Positions 53,462 to 63,309 are shown, counted from the first letter of the stretch. The stretch: 64,000 nucleotides of DNA from Algoriphagus marinus (GCF_001936475.1 NZ_MSPQ01000002.1:310001-374000), one strand, 5' to 3'. Numbers and translations: made by a program. Notes: a model not told the origin generated them from the sequence alone.

Positions 53462-55477
53462 TCACATATATTCAGGGTCAAACTCAAAAATAAAGGGCAG
53501 GTCTGGTGAGCCGACTATGTATATCTTCCCATTGATTTCAATCAAGCTTTTACCTCCCAAAGAGGCAAAGGAATTTTCATTTGTCAGACTTCCACTCCGA
53601 AGGTCCAGTTGGATAATTTGGGATTCAAGTTGAAAATAGGCTAAATCTCCGCGAACTACCACATTTGCTCCTCTCGGCAATTTAGCTGCAGAGGCAATTC
53701 GCTGCGACAACTCCCACTCCTTGCTGATACTATCCCATTGGAAAATTCCAAAATCATACTGCGCAGCACCTATTTTCCCTTCTCCTATCGCATATAATTC
53801 GTCTCCATCCCGAAAAGCCGAATACTTGGAAAAGAATGGTGGCAAAGAATCGATGGGAATTTCGCTCCAAATGTCATTTGTGAAATTGTAAACCAATCTC
53901 CTCACTTGATATGCACCCGAAATCATCAACCTCAAATCTAAATACAAATTACCATTGGAAATAAATTGCCCTAGGACTTCACCATTAAAAGGAACAGGAC
54001 TGAGGGATTTGAATTGGTTTGAAATAGGATCAAATTCATAAAAAGAATTAGAATTTGATTGCGGAAAAGCTTCAAAAGTCGATACATAAAGCTTATTGGA
54101 AAAAGTGGCAAGGAATCCCTCCTCTTCACTTGATCCTCCAATGGACAATAAGTTTATCAAGCCATTACCTTCAGGATCGAATTGATAGAAGGAGTTGTCA
54201 GAAAAAAAGTAGCCTTTCCCCAAAGTTGTAATCCCGTACACTTCATTGATGGAACTTAGCTCTTGAGGTAATCCGGAAATAGGAAGCATTGGAAGATCAT
54301 ACAATACAGGAGCGGAATTAGCTGATTTTTGCCCAAAATTATTTGCATAAATATCAAATTGCCTATCTCGAAACACGTCTTGTGGAAAATATGAAAACCG
54401 TATTTCATTGCCCAGTTCTTCGGTCATATTTATCCTAATCGCTGGGTTGCTACTTAGCAGTTTGGGTACATTAGAAAGAAATGGGTTTAGATTTTTTACT
54501 TTTACAATGCGCCCTCTTTCAGGAGTTCGACCTGTGAAGTCTTGCCCTGGTACTAGATCTGTATCTGAAATTTCAATTTGTCTGACATCGTAAAATTGAC
54601 TTCTCAGTTCAATCCTGAATAGCGGGTTTTTATTTAAGAAAAAAGCATTTGGCTCAAACTTGATGGTATGATCATCGACCACTTCTGCCACTAACTGCTT
54701 TTCTAAACCTCCATCTACATAGTAGAGAATGCATCGTGAAGAATAAAGGAAATCCCCTGTGAAAGTCCACTCGGGTTCGTATTCAACCAATTTGACAGGT
54801 CCAAATACAGGCTCCTGAAATTTCAAAGGAAGGGTAAGATCATAAACAAGATCCCCAATCTGAACTTGAAGCTTAAAAGAACCTGATTCAAAAGCTGATT
54901 GTCGATAGGTAAATTCCCGTGGGATAATGAATTTGAAACCATTGGTCGAATAATCAAAAATCGGCACTTCTACATCTTCAAATTTCACCTTTAACAAAAA
55001 CTCCGTGGACGCTTTAAGATTTGCTGCCTCAATAGTAATTGAATCACCGAAGTACACCTTTTCATTTGAAACTACATTTTGAAGGATGAAGTTTTTAGAC
55101 CCTTTACTTACGAAGTCGATTGCTTCAGAATAGTAAGTCGTATTTGAGGTCCGAAGAAAAGAAGCCACATAATACGTTCTACCATTGAGTAGATCCTTAT
55201 CAGCCTTAAGGGTAAATGACTGAGGTGGCACACCTACCAAAGACACTTTGGGGTCTGAATCTAAATCAGGCCGATCAGAAACCCCATAGACAAACCCATA
55301 TTCCAAAACAGGATCTATCCCCAAACTTCTAACTTCCGCACTGAATTCCGCGCCATTTTCATCCACTAACCCTACAGTCGGAACAGATACACTCATGCCA
55401 GAAATTGGTATCAAATCCTCTTCCTTGCAAGAGCAAAACAAAAATGAACTAATGATGAGGAATACAAATGCTTTCAT
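53462..55477 (-). CDS. outer-membrane-type lipoprotein with IPT/TIG and kelch-like parts
   Basis: A 671-aa exported protein with a lipoprotein signal (SSFLFCSCKEED, lipid Cys at 15 or 17). The first half has two or three Ig/TIG-like domains (EFSAEVRSLGIDPVLEYGFVYG; VEVPIFDYSTNGFKFIIP). The second half (about 400-671) has repeated kelch-like strands ending in W or L (YEFDPISNQFKSLSPVPF, IFQWDSISKEWELSQRI). Typical of cell-surface lipoproteins of Bacteroidetes; ligand unknown. Its start is 5 bp after the end of the next gene upstream (55483-56751), so they form one unit. Confidence 0.75.
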   Translation of the reverse strand: MKAFVFLIISSFLFCSCKEEDLIPISGMSVSVPTVGLVDENGAEFSAEVRSLGIDPVLEYGFVYGVSDRPDLDSDPKVSLVGVPPQSFTLKADKDLLNGRTYYVASFLRTSNTTYYSEAIDFVSKGSKNFILQNVVSNEKVYFGDSITIEAANLKASTEFLLKVKFEDVEVPIFDYSTNGFKFIIPREFTYRQSAFESGSFKLQVQIGDLVYDLTLPLKFQEPVFGPVKLVEYEPEWTFTGDFLYSSRCILYYVDGGLEKQLVAEVVDDHTIKFEPNAFFLNKNPLFRIELRSQFYDVRQIEISDTDLVPGQDFTGRTPERGRIVKVKNLNPFLSNVPKLLSSNPAIRINMTEELGNEIRFSYFPQDVFRDRQFDIYANNFGQKSANSAPVLYDLPMLPISGLPQELSSINEVYGITTLGKGYFFSDNSFYQFDPEGNGLINLLSIGGSSEEEGFLATFSNKLYVSTFEAFPQSNSNSFYEFDPISNQFKSLSPVPFNGEVLGQFISNGNLYLDLRLMISGAYQVRRLVYNFTNDIWSEIPIDSLPPFFSKYSAFRDGDELYAIGEGKIGAAQYDFGIFQWDSISKEWELSQRIASAAKLPRGANVVVRGDLAYFQLESQIIQLDLRSGSLTNENSFASLGGKSLIEINGKIYIVGSPDLPFIFEFDPEYM

Positions 55478-55482
55478 AGATT

Positions 55483-56751
55483 CTAAAATTCTATTCCAAT
55501 TTGAAAAGAAACGCCTGAGCGACTGAAACTTGATCGCTTCGCCAAGATATTGGTCGTATAGTAATCCAATTGTAAATCCCCCTGCAACTCAGAGAAAATC
55601 ACCATTTTCCCAACAGGAAATTTTGCTCCTAATTTCAATCCAGGCACAAAGAGTCGATCCACTCCAACCAAAAATGAGTCTTCGTATAAATTCGTGCGTT
55701 CACTATTTAAAAACTGTTCTTCAATCATTGCCCCTTTTGATTTTATAGTGCTAAACCAAACAGAAGTTATAAAGCCGGCATAGACATCTAAATTTTGTCG
55801 CCTAAACACACTGTAATTGAAACTTAAAGGGATGAACACATTCGTTTCGGAAAATTCTTCTGAAGCAGAAATCCTCACTACTCCCGGTCTCTCAAAGCTG
55901 CTTACAAAATTAGAATTCAAAAGCTCCACCCCAACTCTGAAATCAATTGAAAGCCTTGGCAACTTTCTGAAATCATGCAAACGAATTCCGACTTGAAGTC
56001 GCTGAGTTAATTTACCGTCCAAGTCATTGATCTGCCCTGTTTCAACAGATCTGTTATAAATTGAGGCTGAGCCCAATCCAGCCATCACAACCGGTGAAAC
56101 TTTTAAGAATTTAACATTGCTGACATGGACTTTATATGGCAATCCACTACACTCATGATACTTGCTGAATAAGCGGATAAAATCCAACTCCTCCATTTTT
56201 GTATTTTCAATCAAGTCATTGAGTTGGGTACCGCAGTCACCTGTCATCTGGATCTTCAGTGTGCTAATATAAGCCTTCACATAGCGCTTGAGCTTATTTC
56301 CATCGATTTGCCCTTGTGTGTAAAACGCCCTCAATTCAAGAATTTCGTCTCCATTGTCAAGAAAATATCGATTATCATAAAAATTAAGCTGCAATTCTCC
56401 TGATAGCAGTATTTGGACAAACTTCGGGTCAGATTCACCCGGAAGAGTTTTGGTCAAAAAGAACCTGGAATTAGTCAACCCAAATGCCTGTAAATCATTA
56501 GGACTATAGGTAGTCTCTACTCCGTCATTTGCAAAAACCACAGTCCGATAAGTAGCTTCATCGTATTTACTGATGACCTTGCCAAATACCTTTACTCCGG
56601 ATTTAGTTATAATAAAATCCCCAGATTCTCCAGTACTAGGATTGATATTACTCCAGATAGTTTCTGGAATAAATCCACTTTGAGCATTAGCGGAAAGTGA
56701 GAGGATCAAAAGTAAAAAACTTACTACCCCAACTGCAGTTTTTCTAATCAT
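55483..56751 (-). CDS. outer-membrane beta-barrel-type protein
   Basis: About 422 aa when started at 56751, which begins with a signal peptide (MIRKTAVGVVSFLLLILSLSA...NAQ); a longer frame starts ten codons earlier. The first half (about 25-190) is a soluble domain (FIITKSGVKVFGKVISKYDE). The second half has alternating hydrophobic strands ending with an aromatic residue (VSFQIGIEF), the outer-membrane barrel ending. Partner of the lipoprotein gene 5 bp downstream; function unknown. Homologues are uncertain to me. Confidence 0.65.
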   Translation of the reverse strand: MIRKTAVGVVSFLLLILSLSANAQSGFIPETIWSNINPSTGESGDFIITKSGVKVFGKVISKYDEATYRTVVFANDGVETTYSPNDLQAFGLTNSRFFLTKTLPGESDPKFVQILLSGELQLNFYDNRYFLDNGDEILELRAFYTQGQIDGNKLKRYVKAYISTLKIQMTGDCGTQLNDLIENTKMEELDFIRLFSKYHECSGLPYKVHVSNVKFLKVSPVVMAGLGSASIYNRSVETGQINDLDGKLTQRLQVGIRLHDFRKLPRLSIDFRVGVELLNSNFVSSFERPGVVRISASEEFSETNVFIPLSFNYSVFRRQNLDVYAGFITSVWFSTIKSKGAMIEEQFLNSERTNLYEDSFLVGVDRLFVPGLKLGAKFPVGKMVIFSELQGDLQLDYYTTNILAKRSSFSRSGVSFQIGIEF

Positions 56752-56850
56752 ACATAATGAAATTTCCTGCATAACTATCAAAAAAAATTGAACTAATGCA
56801 CAAAAGAGTAGAAAATAGTTTTACAATCGATAAATACGCCTAAACAATAA

Positions 56851-56878
56851 AAAAACCGAGCCTTTCAGCACGGTTTTT
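56851..56878 (-). terminator. terminator of dxr-rseP operon
   Basis: Stem AAAAACCG / CGGTTTTT with extra pairing (GTGCTGAAAGGCTC loop region), followed by a T run on the minus strand, 27 nt past the rseP stop. Confidence 0.88.
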
Positions 56879-56904
56879 TCTTGAAAAGAATCTGGCTTTG
56901 ATTA

Positions 56905-58221
56905 TCAACCAGTAAATATTTTTAGAATATCATTTCCTATCGCAAAGACCATCAAAGCGAGCAAGACTACCATCCCGACTTTCTGAGCATTCTCCAAAAA
57001 TTTATCCGAAGGAGCCCTACCTGAAATCATCTCATACAATAAGAAAATAACATGTCCTCCATCCAGCGCAGGAATTGGAAGTAAGTTCATAAATGCAAGA
57101 ATCATAGAAATCAACCCTGTAATGCTCCAGAATTTTGTCCAATCCCAAGTATCACCATAGATCTTTGCCATCCCGATTGGTCCAGAAACATTTCGAGTCG
57201 AAACTTCTCCCGTAAACATCTTTCCAAGTGCTTTAGCATTTACAATCACCACACTGAAAGCTCTTTCCGTTCCTTTAGAGACAGCTTGTGCAAAACCATA
57301 TTCCCTGCGAACAGGCTCAATCAAAGGCCTAACTGCAATATCAATCGTCCCTCGCTCTGTCACCGCTACTTGTGTGAAAGTGGTGTCACCATTAGACAGC
57401 AAGGTAATTTCAGCTTCTTGACTTTTAACTTTTGAAAGCTCAGATTGCAACTCGTCAAAGTAATTGACTGGATTACCATTGACAGCCAAAATCTTGTCCT
57501 CTACGGTGATCCCAGCTTGATCTGCTGCGCCGCCTTTGTCAATAACTGATAATGCAAAAGGGTATCGAATTTCCACGAAATTACTTAGCGCTTCTTTGCT
57601 GTCAAATGAATTGATAAATCCACGAGGGATATCGATTTTCATTTGCTGACCATCTCGCTCGATGGTATAAAAACCATTTTCGCTCAACAAAGCTGAACCA
57701 CTACTCAGATCATTAATTGAAGTGTAGGGCTCGCCGCTAATATCCAGTATTCTATCTCCTGTTTTAAGACCTATAGATTGTCCGATATCATATGATACAA
57801 TACCATTTTGAACGACTTGATCTCTTGAAAAATAAGTCTCCCCATTATTGTAAACCAGATACACAAAAATTATGATACCGGTTATCACATTGACAATGAT
57901 ACCACCTAGCATAACTATCAATCGCTGCCAAGCTGGCTTTGATCTAAATTCCCAAGGCTGAGGCTCAGCAGACATTTGATTTGAATCCATGGATTCATCA
58001 ATCATCCCCGAAATCTTTACAAATCCTCCCAAAGGAATCGCACCTATGGAATATTCTGTTTCTCCCCATTGAAATCCCGCAATTTTTGGAGGAAATCCGA
58101 TCGAGAATTTCTCTACCCGCATGCCAAACATTTTGGCGGTAAGCAAGTGGCCCAACTCATGCAATCCAACCAGGATGGATAATCCCAGCAGCAATTGGCC
58201 CACCATTATTAAAGTATCCAT
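56905..58221 (-). CDS. rseP: RseP, site-2 intramembrane metalloprotease
   Basis: A 438-aa zinc protease of the inner membrane. HExxH is HELGH (21-25) in the first helix; the third metal ligand is in NLLPIPALDGGH near residue 380; one or two PDZ domains lie between (about 125-300, GIQ.. and DKGGAADQAGITVEDKI). Family role: cutting of anti-sigma factors and signal peptides in stress response. It overlaps dxr by one base (58221), so both are translated from one transcript. The dxr-rseP order is common in bacteria. Confidence 0.95.
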   Translation of the reverse strand: MDTLIMVGQLLLGLSILVGLHELGHLLTAKMFGMRVEKFSIGFPPKIAGFQWGETEYSIGAIPLGGFVKISGMIDESMDSNQMSAEPQPWEFRSKPAWQRLIVMLGGIIVNVITGIIIFVYLVYNNGETYFSRDQVVQNGIVSYDIGQSIGLKTGDRILDISGEPYTSINDLSSGSALLSENGFYTIERDGQQMKIDIPRGFINSFDSKEALSNFVEIRYPFALSVIDKGGAADQAGITVEDKILAVNGNPVNYFDELQSELSKVKSQEAEITLLSNGDTTFTQVAVTERGTIDIAVRPLIEPVRREYGFAQAVSKGTERAFSVVIVNAKALGKMFTGEVSTRNVSGPIGMAKIYGDTWDWTKFWSITGLISMILAFMNLLPIPALDGGHVIFLLYEMISGRAPSDKFLENAQKVGMVVLLALMVFAIGNDILKIFTG

Positions 58222-59387
58222 TATTTATTCTTCTTAATTAGTTCTTGTGTAATTTCTCTAGCTCTCAAATCGGTGGCAATGTAATCGTCCAAAGTTGGAT
58301 GAGCAATAAACTCAGCTTTTGCTATTGTTTCCCCTATCAAATCAGACATTTCCAGAAAGCCGACTTCTTCCCTCAGAAAAGCAGCAACGACAATTTCATT
58401 CGAAGCGTTCAAAATACAAGGAGCGTTTCCACCTTTTGCTAATGCATCAAATGCCAATTGGAGGTTTTGAAAAGTCTTTTTATCGGGTTGCTCAAAGGTG
58501 AGATTAGGATAATTTAAGAAATCAAATCGCTCAAAATCACTTTTCAATCGATCTGGGAAACTTAAAGCAAACTGAATTGGCAAACGCATATCCGGTAGAC
58601 CAAGTTGTGCTTTCAGTGATCCATCTTCAAATTGAACCAAGGAATGAACAATACTCTGCGGGTGTACAATCACATCAATTTGTTCGGTTTTCAACCCAAA
58701 AAGCCATTTAGCCTCAATCACTTCCAATCCCTTATTCATCAGAGATGCAGAGTCAATGGTAATCTTAGCACCCATCTCCCAATTGGGATGTTTGAGCGCT
58801 TGAGCTTTAGTGACTGATTTCAGAAACTCCCGATCTTTGCTCCGAAAAGGTCCACCAGAAGCTGTGAGGATTATTTTTTCTATTGGATTATGAAATTCAC
58901 CCACTAAGCATTGGAATATTGCCGAATGCTCCGAATCCACAGGATAAATATTCACAGCATTTTCTTTCGCTAAAGCAGTGATAATTTCTCCAGCCACCAC
59001 CATGGTCTCCTTGTTGGCAAGTGCAATTTGTTTACCGGATTTAATGGCATGGACTGTCGGAATCAAGCCGGAATAGCCCACCAATGCAGTAAGCACTACA
59101 TCAATGGTCTCCATTTCAACTACTTGAGCAATTGCCTTTTGTCCGGCAAAGACTTTGATATCTTTTGGAATTAAGGCCTCTTTCACTTTCAGATAGTGCT
59201 CCTCATTGCCGATTACCACAGCGTTTGGAGCAAACTCCAAGGCTTGTTCAATCAATAAGTCAGCATTATTTTGAGCTGTAAGCACTTCAACTTGAAAGTC
59301 GGAAGCATGTTGGCGGATCACCTCTAGAGTCTGAGTACCTATACTTCCGGTACTACCTAAAATGGCTACGCGCTTGGGTTCTGTCAT
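58221..59387 (-). CDS. dxr: 1-deoxy-D-xylulose 5-phosphate reductoisomerase
   Basis: A 388-aa NADPH-dependent enzyme, second step of the MEP pathway for isoprenoids. N-terminal NADPH motif GSTGSIGTQTL (11-21); catalytic/metal loop with D-S-E-H-S-A (PVDSEHSAIFQ); the block GMRLPIQFALSFP in the last third. Length agrees with the family. Coupled with rseP by a one-base overlap. A terminator-like hairpin (59410-59437) lies just before its start. Confidence 0.96.
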   Translation of the reverse strand: MTEPKRVAILGSTGSIGTQTLEVIRQHASDFQVEVLTAQNNADLLIEQALEFAPNAVVIGNEEHYLKVKEALIPKDIKVFAGQKAIAQVVEMETIDVVLTALVGYSGLIPTVHAIKSGKQIALANKETMVVAGEIITALAKENAVNIYPVDSEHSAIFQCLVGEFHNPIEKIILTASGGPFRSKDREFLKSVTKAQALKHPNWEMGAKITIDSASLMNKGLEVIEAKWLFGLKTEQIDVIVHPQSIVHSLVQFEDGSLKAQLGLPDMRLPIQFALSFPDRLKSDFERFDFLNYPNLTFEQPDKKTFQNLQLAFDALAKGGNAPCILNASNEIVVAAFLREEVGFLEMSDLIGETIAKAEFIAHPTLDDYIATDLRAREITQELIKKNK

Positions 59388-59409
59388 TCGTTTGGATTTT
59401 GATCAAATA

Positions 59410-59437
59410 AAAACCTTCTCAATTTGCAGAAGGTTTT
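59410..59437 (-). terminator. terminator-like hairpin just before dxr
   Basis: Stem AAAACCTTCT / AGAAGGTTTT followed on the minus strand by TTATTTG. It sits 23 nt upstream of the dxr start, between divergent dxr and htrA genes, so it has no obvious gene to terminate; may be an attenuator or end of a short transcript. Confidence 0.6.
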
Positions 59438-59608
59438 ATTATCAGGCTGACAAAATTACAAGATGCCTAGACTTTTTACATACAATTCGGCAGTTTTTCC
59501 GAAATGGGCTGATTTTTGTCAAAAAGAGGATAAGTTCAGAAGGAATACTTCTTAAAAAATGTGAATCACTCGATCAACGACGAGTTCTTCCCGTCAAAAG
59601 AAAAGCTT

Positions 59609-61054
59609 ATGAATAATTCAATCAAGACAATCGGAATCTCTTTCACTACGGGCCTTTTAGGCGCAGCTATTTGGACTAATTTCTTTTTAAATGATCCGAA
59701 AACTGGGATCATGCCAGAAAATCAGGATTCTCAGGAGATGACTTTTACCAATCAATTTGCTCGTGGTAATGAGTCCACTTTTCAAAGCGACCCTCCTATC
59801 TCATTTGTAGAGGCTTCAGAAAACAGCACAGAGTCTGTCGTATTTATTAAAAATTTTTCAGGAACAGACCCCAGAAGATACAGCATGTTTGATTATTTCT
59901 TTGGAAATGGACCCTCACAACAAGTAAGCACCGGGTCAGGAGTGATCATCTCAGAGGATGGCTACATCGTAACAAATAATCACGTAATAGACCGAGCAGA
60001 AACAATTGAGGTGATTCATAAAAAAAGAACCTATAAGGCTCGATTAGTAGGTACGGATAAAAACACGGACATAGCTGTTTTGAAAGTAGAGGGGGTAAAA
60101 CTTCCAGCTATCAAAAAAGGAAGTAGCCGAGACTTGAAAATCGGAGAATGGGTCTTGGCAGTTGGAAACCCATTTAACTTAACCTCTACTGTGACTGCCG
60201 GTATAGTCTCAGCCAAAGAACGACAAATCAATATTCTGGGTGGTGATTTCCCATTGGAAAGCTTTATTCAAACAGATGCTCCCATTAACCCAGGTAATTC
60301 TGGAGGAGCTTTGGTGAATATCAGTGGGGAATTGGTAGGAATTAATACTGCTATTCTTTCAAGAACAGGCTCTTACACAGGATATGGATTTGCAGTTCCA
60401 GTAGATATAGCGATGAAAGTAGCTAATGACTTGATCCAATATGGAGAGGTTCAAAAGGCAATACCAGGAATCGAGGCAGTAGAAATCACACCAGAGCTTG
60501 CTGAAGAAATGAAGCTAAACACCTTGGATGGAGTAATTGTATTGCACGTGCTTAAAGATGGAGCTGCCAACCAAGCAGGAATACAGAAAAATGATGTCAT
60601 CACAAAATTGGGAGATCAAGCAATAACCGGAATGGGAAGTTTCGAGGAAGCCCTATCCTATTATTACCCTGGTCAAAAACTACCAGTATCCTTTAATCGA
60701 AATGGTTCTACCAAGACCACACAACTTACCCTTCAGAATTTGGAAGGTGGCGAAGGTATTCTCAAGCGAGAGTATTTCAGTTCGGCAGTCCTTGGAGCAC
60801 GCTTGGAGGCTGTGAATGCAATCGAAAGAGATCGGTTGGGAGTTGATTTTGGGATAAAAATCACAGCTATGACTCGGGGGTATTTGAGAGATCTTGGACT
60901 ACGGGATGGGTTTGTAATCACCCAGGTCAATCGCGAACCTGCAAAAGATCCAAAAATAGTCGGGAAATATTTGGAGGAATTCAGTGGGAAATTACTTTTA
61001 GAAGGAGTTGCTCCCAATGGACAGCCATTTATGCAAAGCTATAATGTGAGATAA
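59609..61054 (+). CDS. HtrA/Do family serine protease, second copy
   Basis: About 482 aa from the ATG at 59609; an earlier GTG frame start (59561) is less likely because the ATG leads into the signal anchor (SIKTIGISFTTGLLGAAIW). Triad: His125 (TNNHVI), Asp154 (NTDIAVL), Ser231 (NPGNSGGAL), then two PDZ domains. Similar in layout to the 42914-44410 protease, with a shorter N-terminus. Both protect the envelope from misfolded proteins. It is divergent from dxr-rseP; the HI0074-type gene follows 48 bp later. Confidence 0.92.
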   Translation: MNNSIKTIGISFTTGLLGAAIWTNFFLNDPKTGIMPENQDSQEMTFTNQFARGNESTFQSDPPISFVEASENSTESVVFIKNFSGTDPRRYSMFDYFFGNGPSQQVSTGSGVIISEDGYIVTNNHVIDRAETIEVIHKKRTYKARLVGTDKNTDIAVLKVEGVKLPAIKKGSSRDLKIGEWVLAVGNPFNLTSTVTAGIVSAKERQINILGGDFPLESFIQTDAPINPGNSGGALVNISGELVGINTAILSRTGSYTGYGFAVPVDIAMKVANDLIQYGEVQKAIPGIEAVEITPELAEEMKLNTLDGVIVLHVLKDGAANQAGIQKNDVITKLGDQAITGMGSFEEALSYYYPGQKLPVSFNRNGSTKTTQLTLQNLEGGEGILKREYFSSAVLGARLEAVNAIERDRLGVDFGIKITAMTRGYLRDLGLRDGFVITQVNREPAKDPKIVGKYLEEFSGKLLLEGVAPNGQPFMQSYNVR

Positions 61055-61102
61055 TGATGCCTTTTTAAAGAATTTTAGTACCTTTTTGAAAAGATCATTA
61101 TT

Positions 61103-61519
61103 ATGAAATCTCTCCCGAAAAGCTGCCAAGACTGTCTCAGTGAATTTTCTACTGCACTGGATGACTTAAGGACATTTATCCAACGTGCCAAAAACGGAAA
61201 TTTAACGGAGGCTCAATCACGAGAGTTAATCATCAACTTTGAAGTCACTCATGAATTGGCTCTAAAAGTTCTAACCGCTTATTTTAAAAAAGAAGGAAAA
61301 GGACCATTTACCGGCTCAAGGGATTTGACAGTTGAAGCGTTTCATGCAGATCTAATCGATGATGGCAAATCTTGGCTGGACATGATAATTGACAGAATTC
61401 AATACAATCCGATTTATGCAATTGATACGCAAGGGAAGTTTTTGGATAATATTCAGAAAAAGTATCTGAGACTTTTGGATCGTTTTGAAAACACGATGGA
61501 GAAAAAAATGGAAGCCTAG
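61103..61519 (+). CDS. HI0074-type nucleotidyltransferase substrate-binding protein
   Basis: A 138-aa all-helical protein of the NTase_sub_bind (HI0074/HEPN-like) family, with the typical NFEVTHELALKVLTAYFK helix and the GSRDLTVEAFHADLIDD.. block, then DMIIDRIQYNPIYAID. In the known pairs it binds a small MNT-type nucleotidyltransferase (HI0073) and forms a toxin-antitoxin-like unit. Here no MNT gene is next to it: htrA lies upstream and dnaA is convergent downstream. An orphan, or partner elsewhere. Confidence 0.85.
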   Translation: MKSLPKSCQDCLSEFSTALDDLRTFIQRAKNGNLTEAQSRELIINFEVTHELALKVLTAYFKKEGKGPFTGSRDLTVEAFHADLIDDGKSWLDMIIDRIQYNPIYAIDTQGKFLDNIQKKYLRLLDRFENTMEKKMEA

Positions 61520-61547
61520 TAATCAATCAGTTAGTTTACTGCTGGAT

Positions 61548-62963
61548 TTAATAAGATCTCATCTTGAATTTCTTCTTCAGTTCGTTTACTGCGTTTCGAA
61601 ATGAGGAATCCGTCTCCATGATGTCGTTGACAGTCGTGATAGCATGAATCACCGTAGAGTGATCTCTTCCACCAAAATGATACCCGATCGACTTAAGCGA
61701 ATGATTTGTGAATTCTTTGCAGAAATACATAGAAACCTGACGAGCTACTACGATTTCTTTCTTTCTTGTTTTTGCTTTTAGATCTTCGATTGCAATGCCA
61801 TAATATTCGGCAACTGACTTTTGGATAAAATCTATTCCTACTTCAGTTTCAATATCCTTGATGATATTTTTCATCACGGTCTTACCCAATTCCAAACTGA
61901 TTTCGACACGATTCAAAGACGCATGAGCAATCAAAGAAATTAAGATGCCTTCCAATTCTCTGACGTTGGTATCTACCGTATAAGCCAGATATTCCACTAC
62001 ATCATCCGGGATAATAATTCCTTCTGATTGCATTTTCCTTCGAATAATCGCAACTCTGGTTTCAAAATCCGGCATCTGAAGATCAGCTGTCAATCCCCAC
62101 TTGAATCTGGAAAGCAATCGTTCCTCCAGACCTTTCAGATCCCTAGGAGGACAATCTGAGGTCATGATGATTTGCTTTTTGCTTTGATGCAAATGGTTGA
62201 AAATATGGAAAAACATCTCTTGAGTTCGATCTTTTCCTGCCAAAAACTGAATGTCATCAATGATCAATACATCGACTTGCATGTAGAAATTGGTGAAGCT
62301 CTTCACATTGCCATCCTTAATCGAATCCATGAATTGATTCACGAATTTTTCGGAGGAGACATAGAGTACAAATTTATCCTCTGGGCCATTTTTAATCTCA
62401 TTGCCGATCGCCTGCACAAGGTGGGTTTTCCCTAAACCAACCCCTCCATATACCATAAGTGGGTTGAAAGAAGTAATGCCCGGCTTGGTTGCCACAGCAA
62501 AACCTGCAGACCTGGCCAGTCGATTACAATCTCCCTCTATATAGGTAGTAAAAGTATAAGTAGGATTTAAATTACTGTTTGTGAGTGCCTCTGCATTGAG
62601 CGATTGCACCTCAAAAGGAGTCTTATGATTCTCCTCCACAGTAGGTTTTTTAGAACCCGAATTACCCTGGGGATAGGAGACTACGTAAGGCTGATTCGAT
62701 GAATTCCCTTTATCCACTACCACAGCATACTCTAATTTACCTCCCTGGCCAAGTGTCGTTTTGATAGCAAGTTTCAATACTTGAACATAATTATCCTCCA
62801 ACCACTCGAAAAAAAACTGACTTGGTACCTGTATGGTAAGGTTTGTACCTTCCAATTTAACAGGATTGATAGGCTTAAACCAAGTTGAAAAGCTCTGCTC
62901 ATTGACGTGCTGCTCGATAACACGTAAACACTCATTCCAAACTGCGGTAGCTTCTGAACTCAT
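61548..62963 (-). CDS. dnaA: DnaA, replication initiator
   Basis: A 471-aa initiator. Domain I (1-80, CLRVIEQHVNEQSFSTWF), a variable linker (about 90-135), AAA+ domain with Walker A GGVGLGKTHL (about 174-183) and Walker B LIIDDIQF, and C-terminal DNA-binding domain IV with the signature FGGRDHSTVIHA. The ATG at 62963 gives the expected N-terminus. No cluster of TTATCCACA boxes is seen in the 346 bp upstream, so oriC cannot be placed here from the sequence. Confidence 0.97.
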   Translation of the reverse strand: MSSEATAVWNECLRVIEQHVNEQSFSTWFKPINPVKLEGTNLTIQVPSQFFFEWLEDNYVQVLKLAIKTTLGQGGKLEYAVVVDKGNSSNQPYVVSYPQGNSGSKKPTVEENHKTPFEVQSLNAEALTNSNLNPTYTFTTYIEGDCNRLARSAGFAVATKPGITSFNPLMVYGGVGLGKTHLVQAIGNEIKNGPEDKFVLYVSSEKFVNQFMDSIKDGNVKSFTNFYMQVDVLIIDDIQFLAGKDRTQEMFFHIFNHLHQSKKQIIMTSDCPPRDLKGLEERLLSRFKWGLTADLQMPDFETRVAIIRRKMQSEGIIIPDDVVEYLAYTVDTNVRELEGILISLIAHASLNRVEISLELGKTVMKNIIKDIETEVGIDFIQKSVAEYYGIAIEDLKAKTRKKEIVVARQVSMYFCKEFTNHSLKSIGYHFGGRDHSTVIHAITTVNDIMETDSSFRNAVNELKKKFKMRSY

Positions 62964-63309
62964 TAGAGAAGATTTCTGAAAAACATTGACCCGAAGGCGG
63001 GTCCAAGGGTGTCAAAATTGAAGAAAATTAAGGTAAATAAAAAATCAAATTCTTTATAAAAATGTCATAATTCTGTAAATCCATACTAAAGCCCAAAAAA
63101 AACTTGGTCTCTGAAAATAAACTTGCATAACATTTTTTTTCTCGCCGAAATCACACTAGAATAATAAGCTCCTTAATTTTAATTTCTATCCTTTTTAGAC
63201 ACTATTAAAATCTTGGAACACTAATCCAAGCCAGAGGCTTTAATCATTTCTCTTGGATTTCACTATTTTTGAAAGTAAGTGCCAAACAAGCCTTAAGCAA
63301 AACCCAAAT
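62964..63309. other. divergent intergenic region between dnaA and mutA
   Basis: AT-rich, 346 bp. A candidate -7 element is at 63264-63271. I see no DnaA boxes of the TTATCCACA kind, nor a gene. Confidence 0.5.
63264..63271 (+). promoter_or_regulatory. candidate -7 element of mutA
   Basis: TATTTTTG matches TAnnTTTG exactly, 39 bp before the start codon. No good TTTG lies 19 nt upstream, so it is only a candidate. Confidence 0.4.

Noticed and set aside
62964..63309. oriC next to dnaA
   Set aside because: No cluster of TTATCCACA boxes or obvious unwinding element pattern beyond general AT richness.
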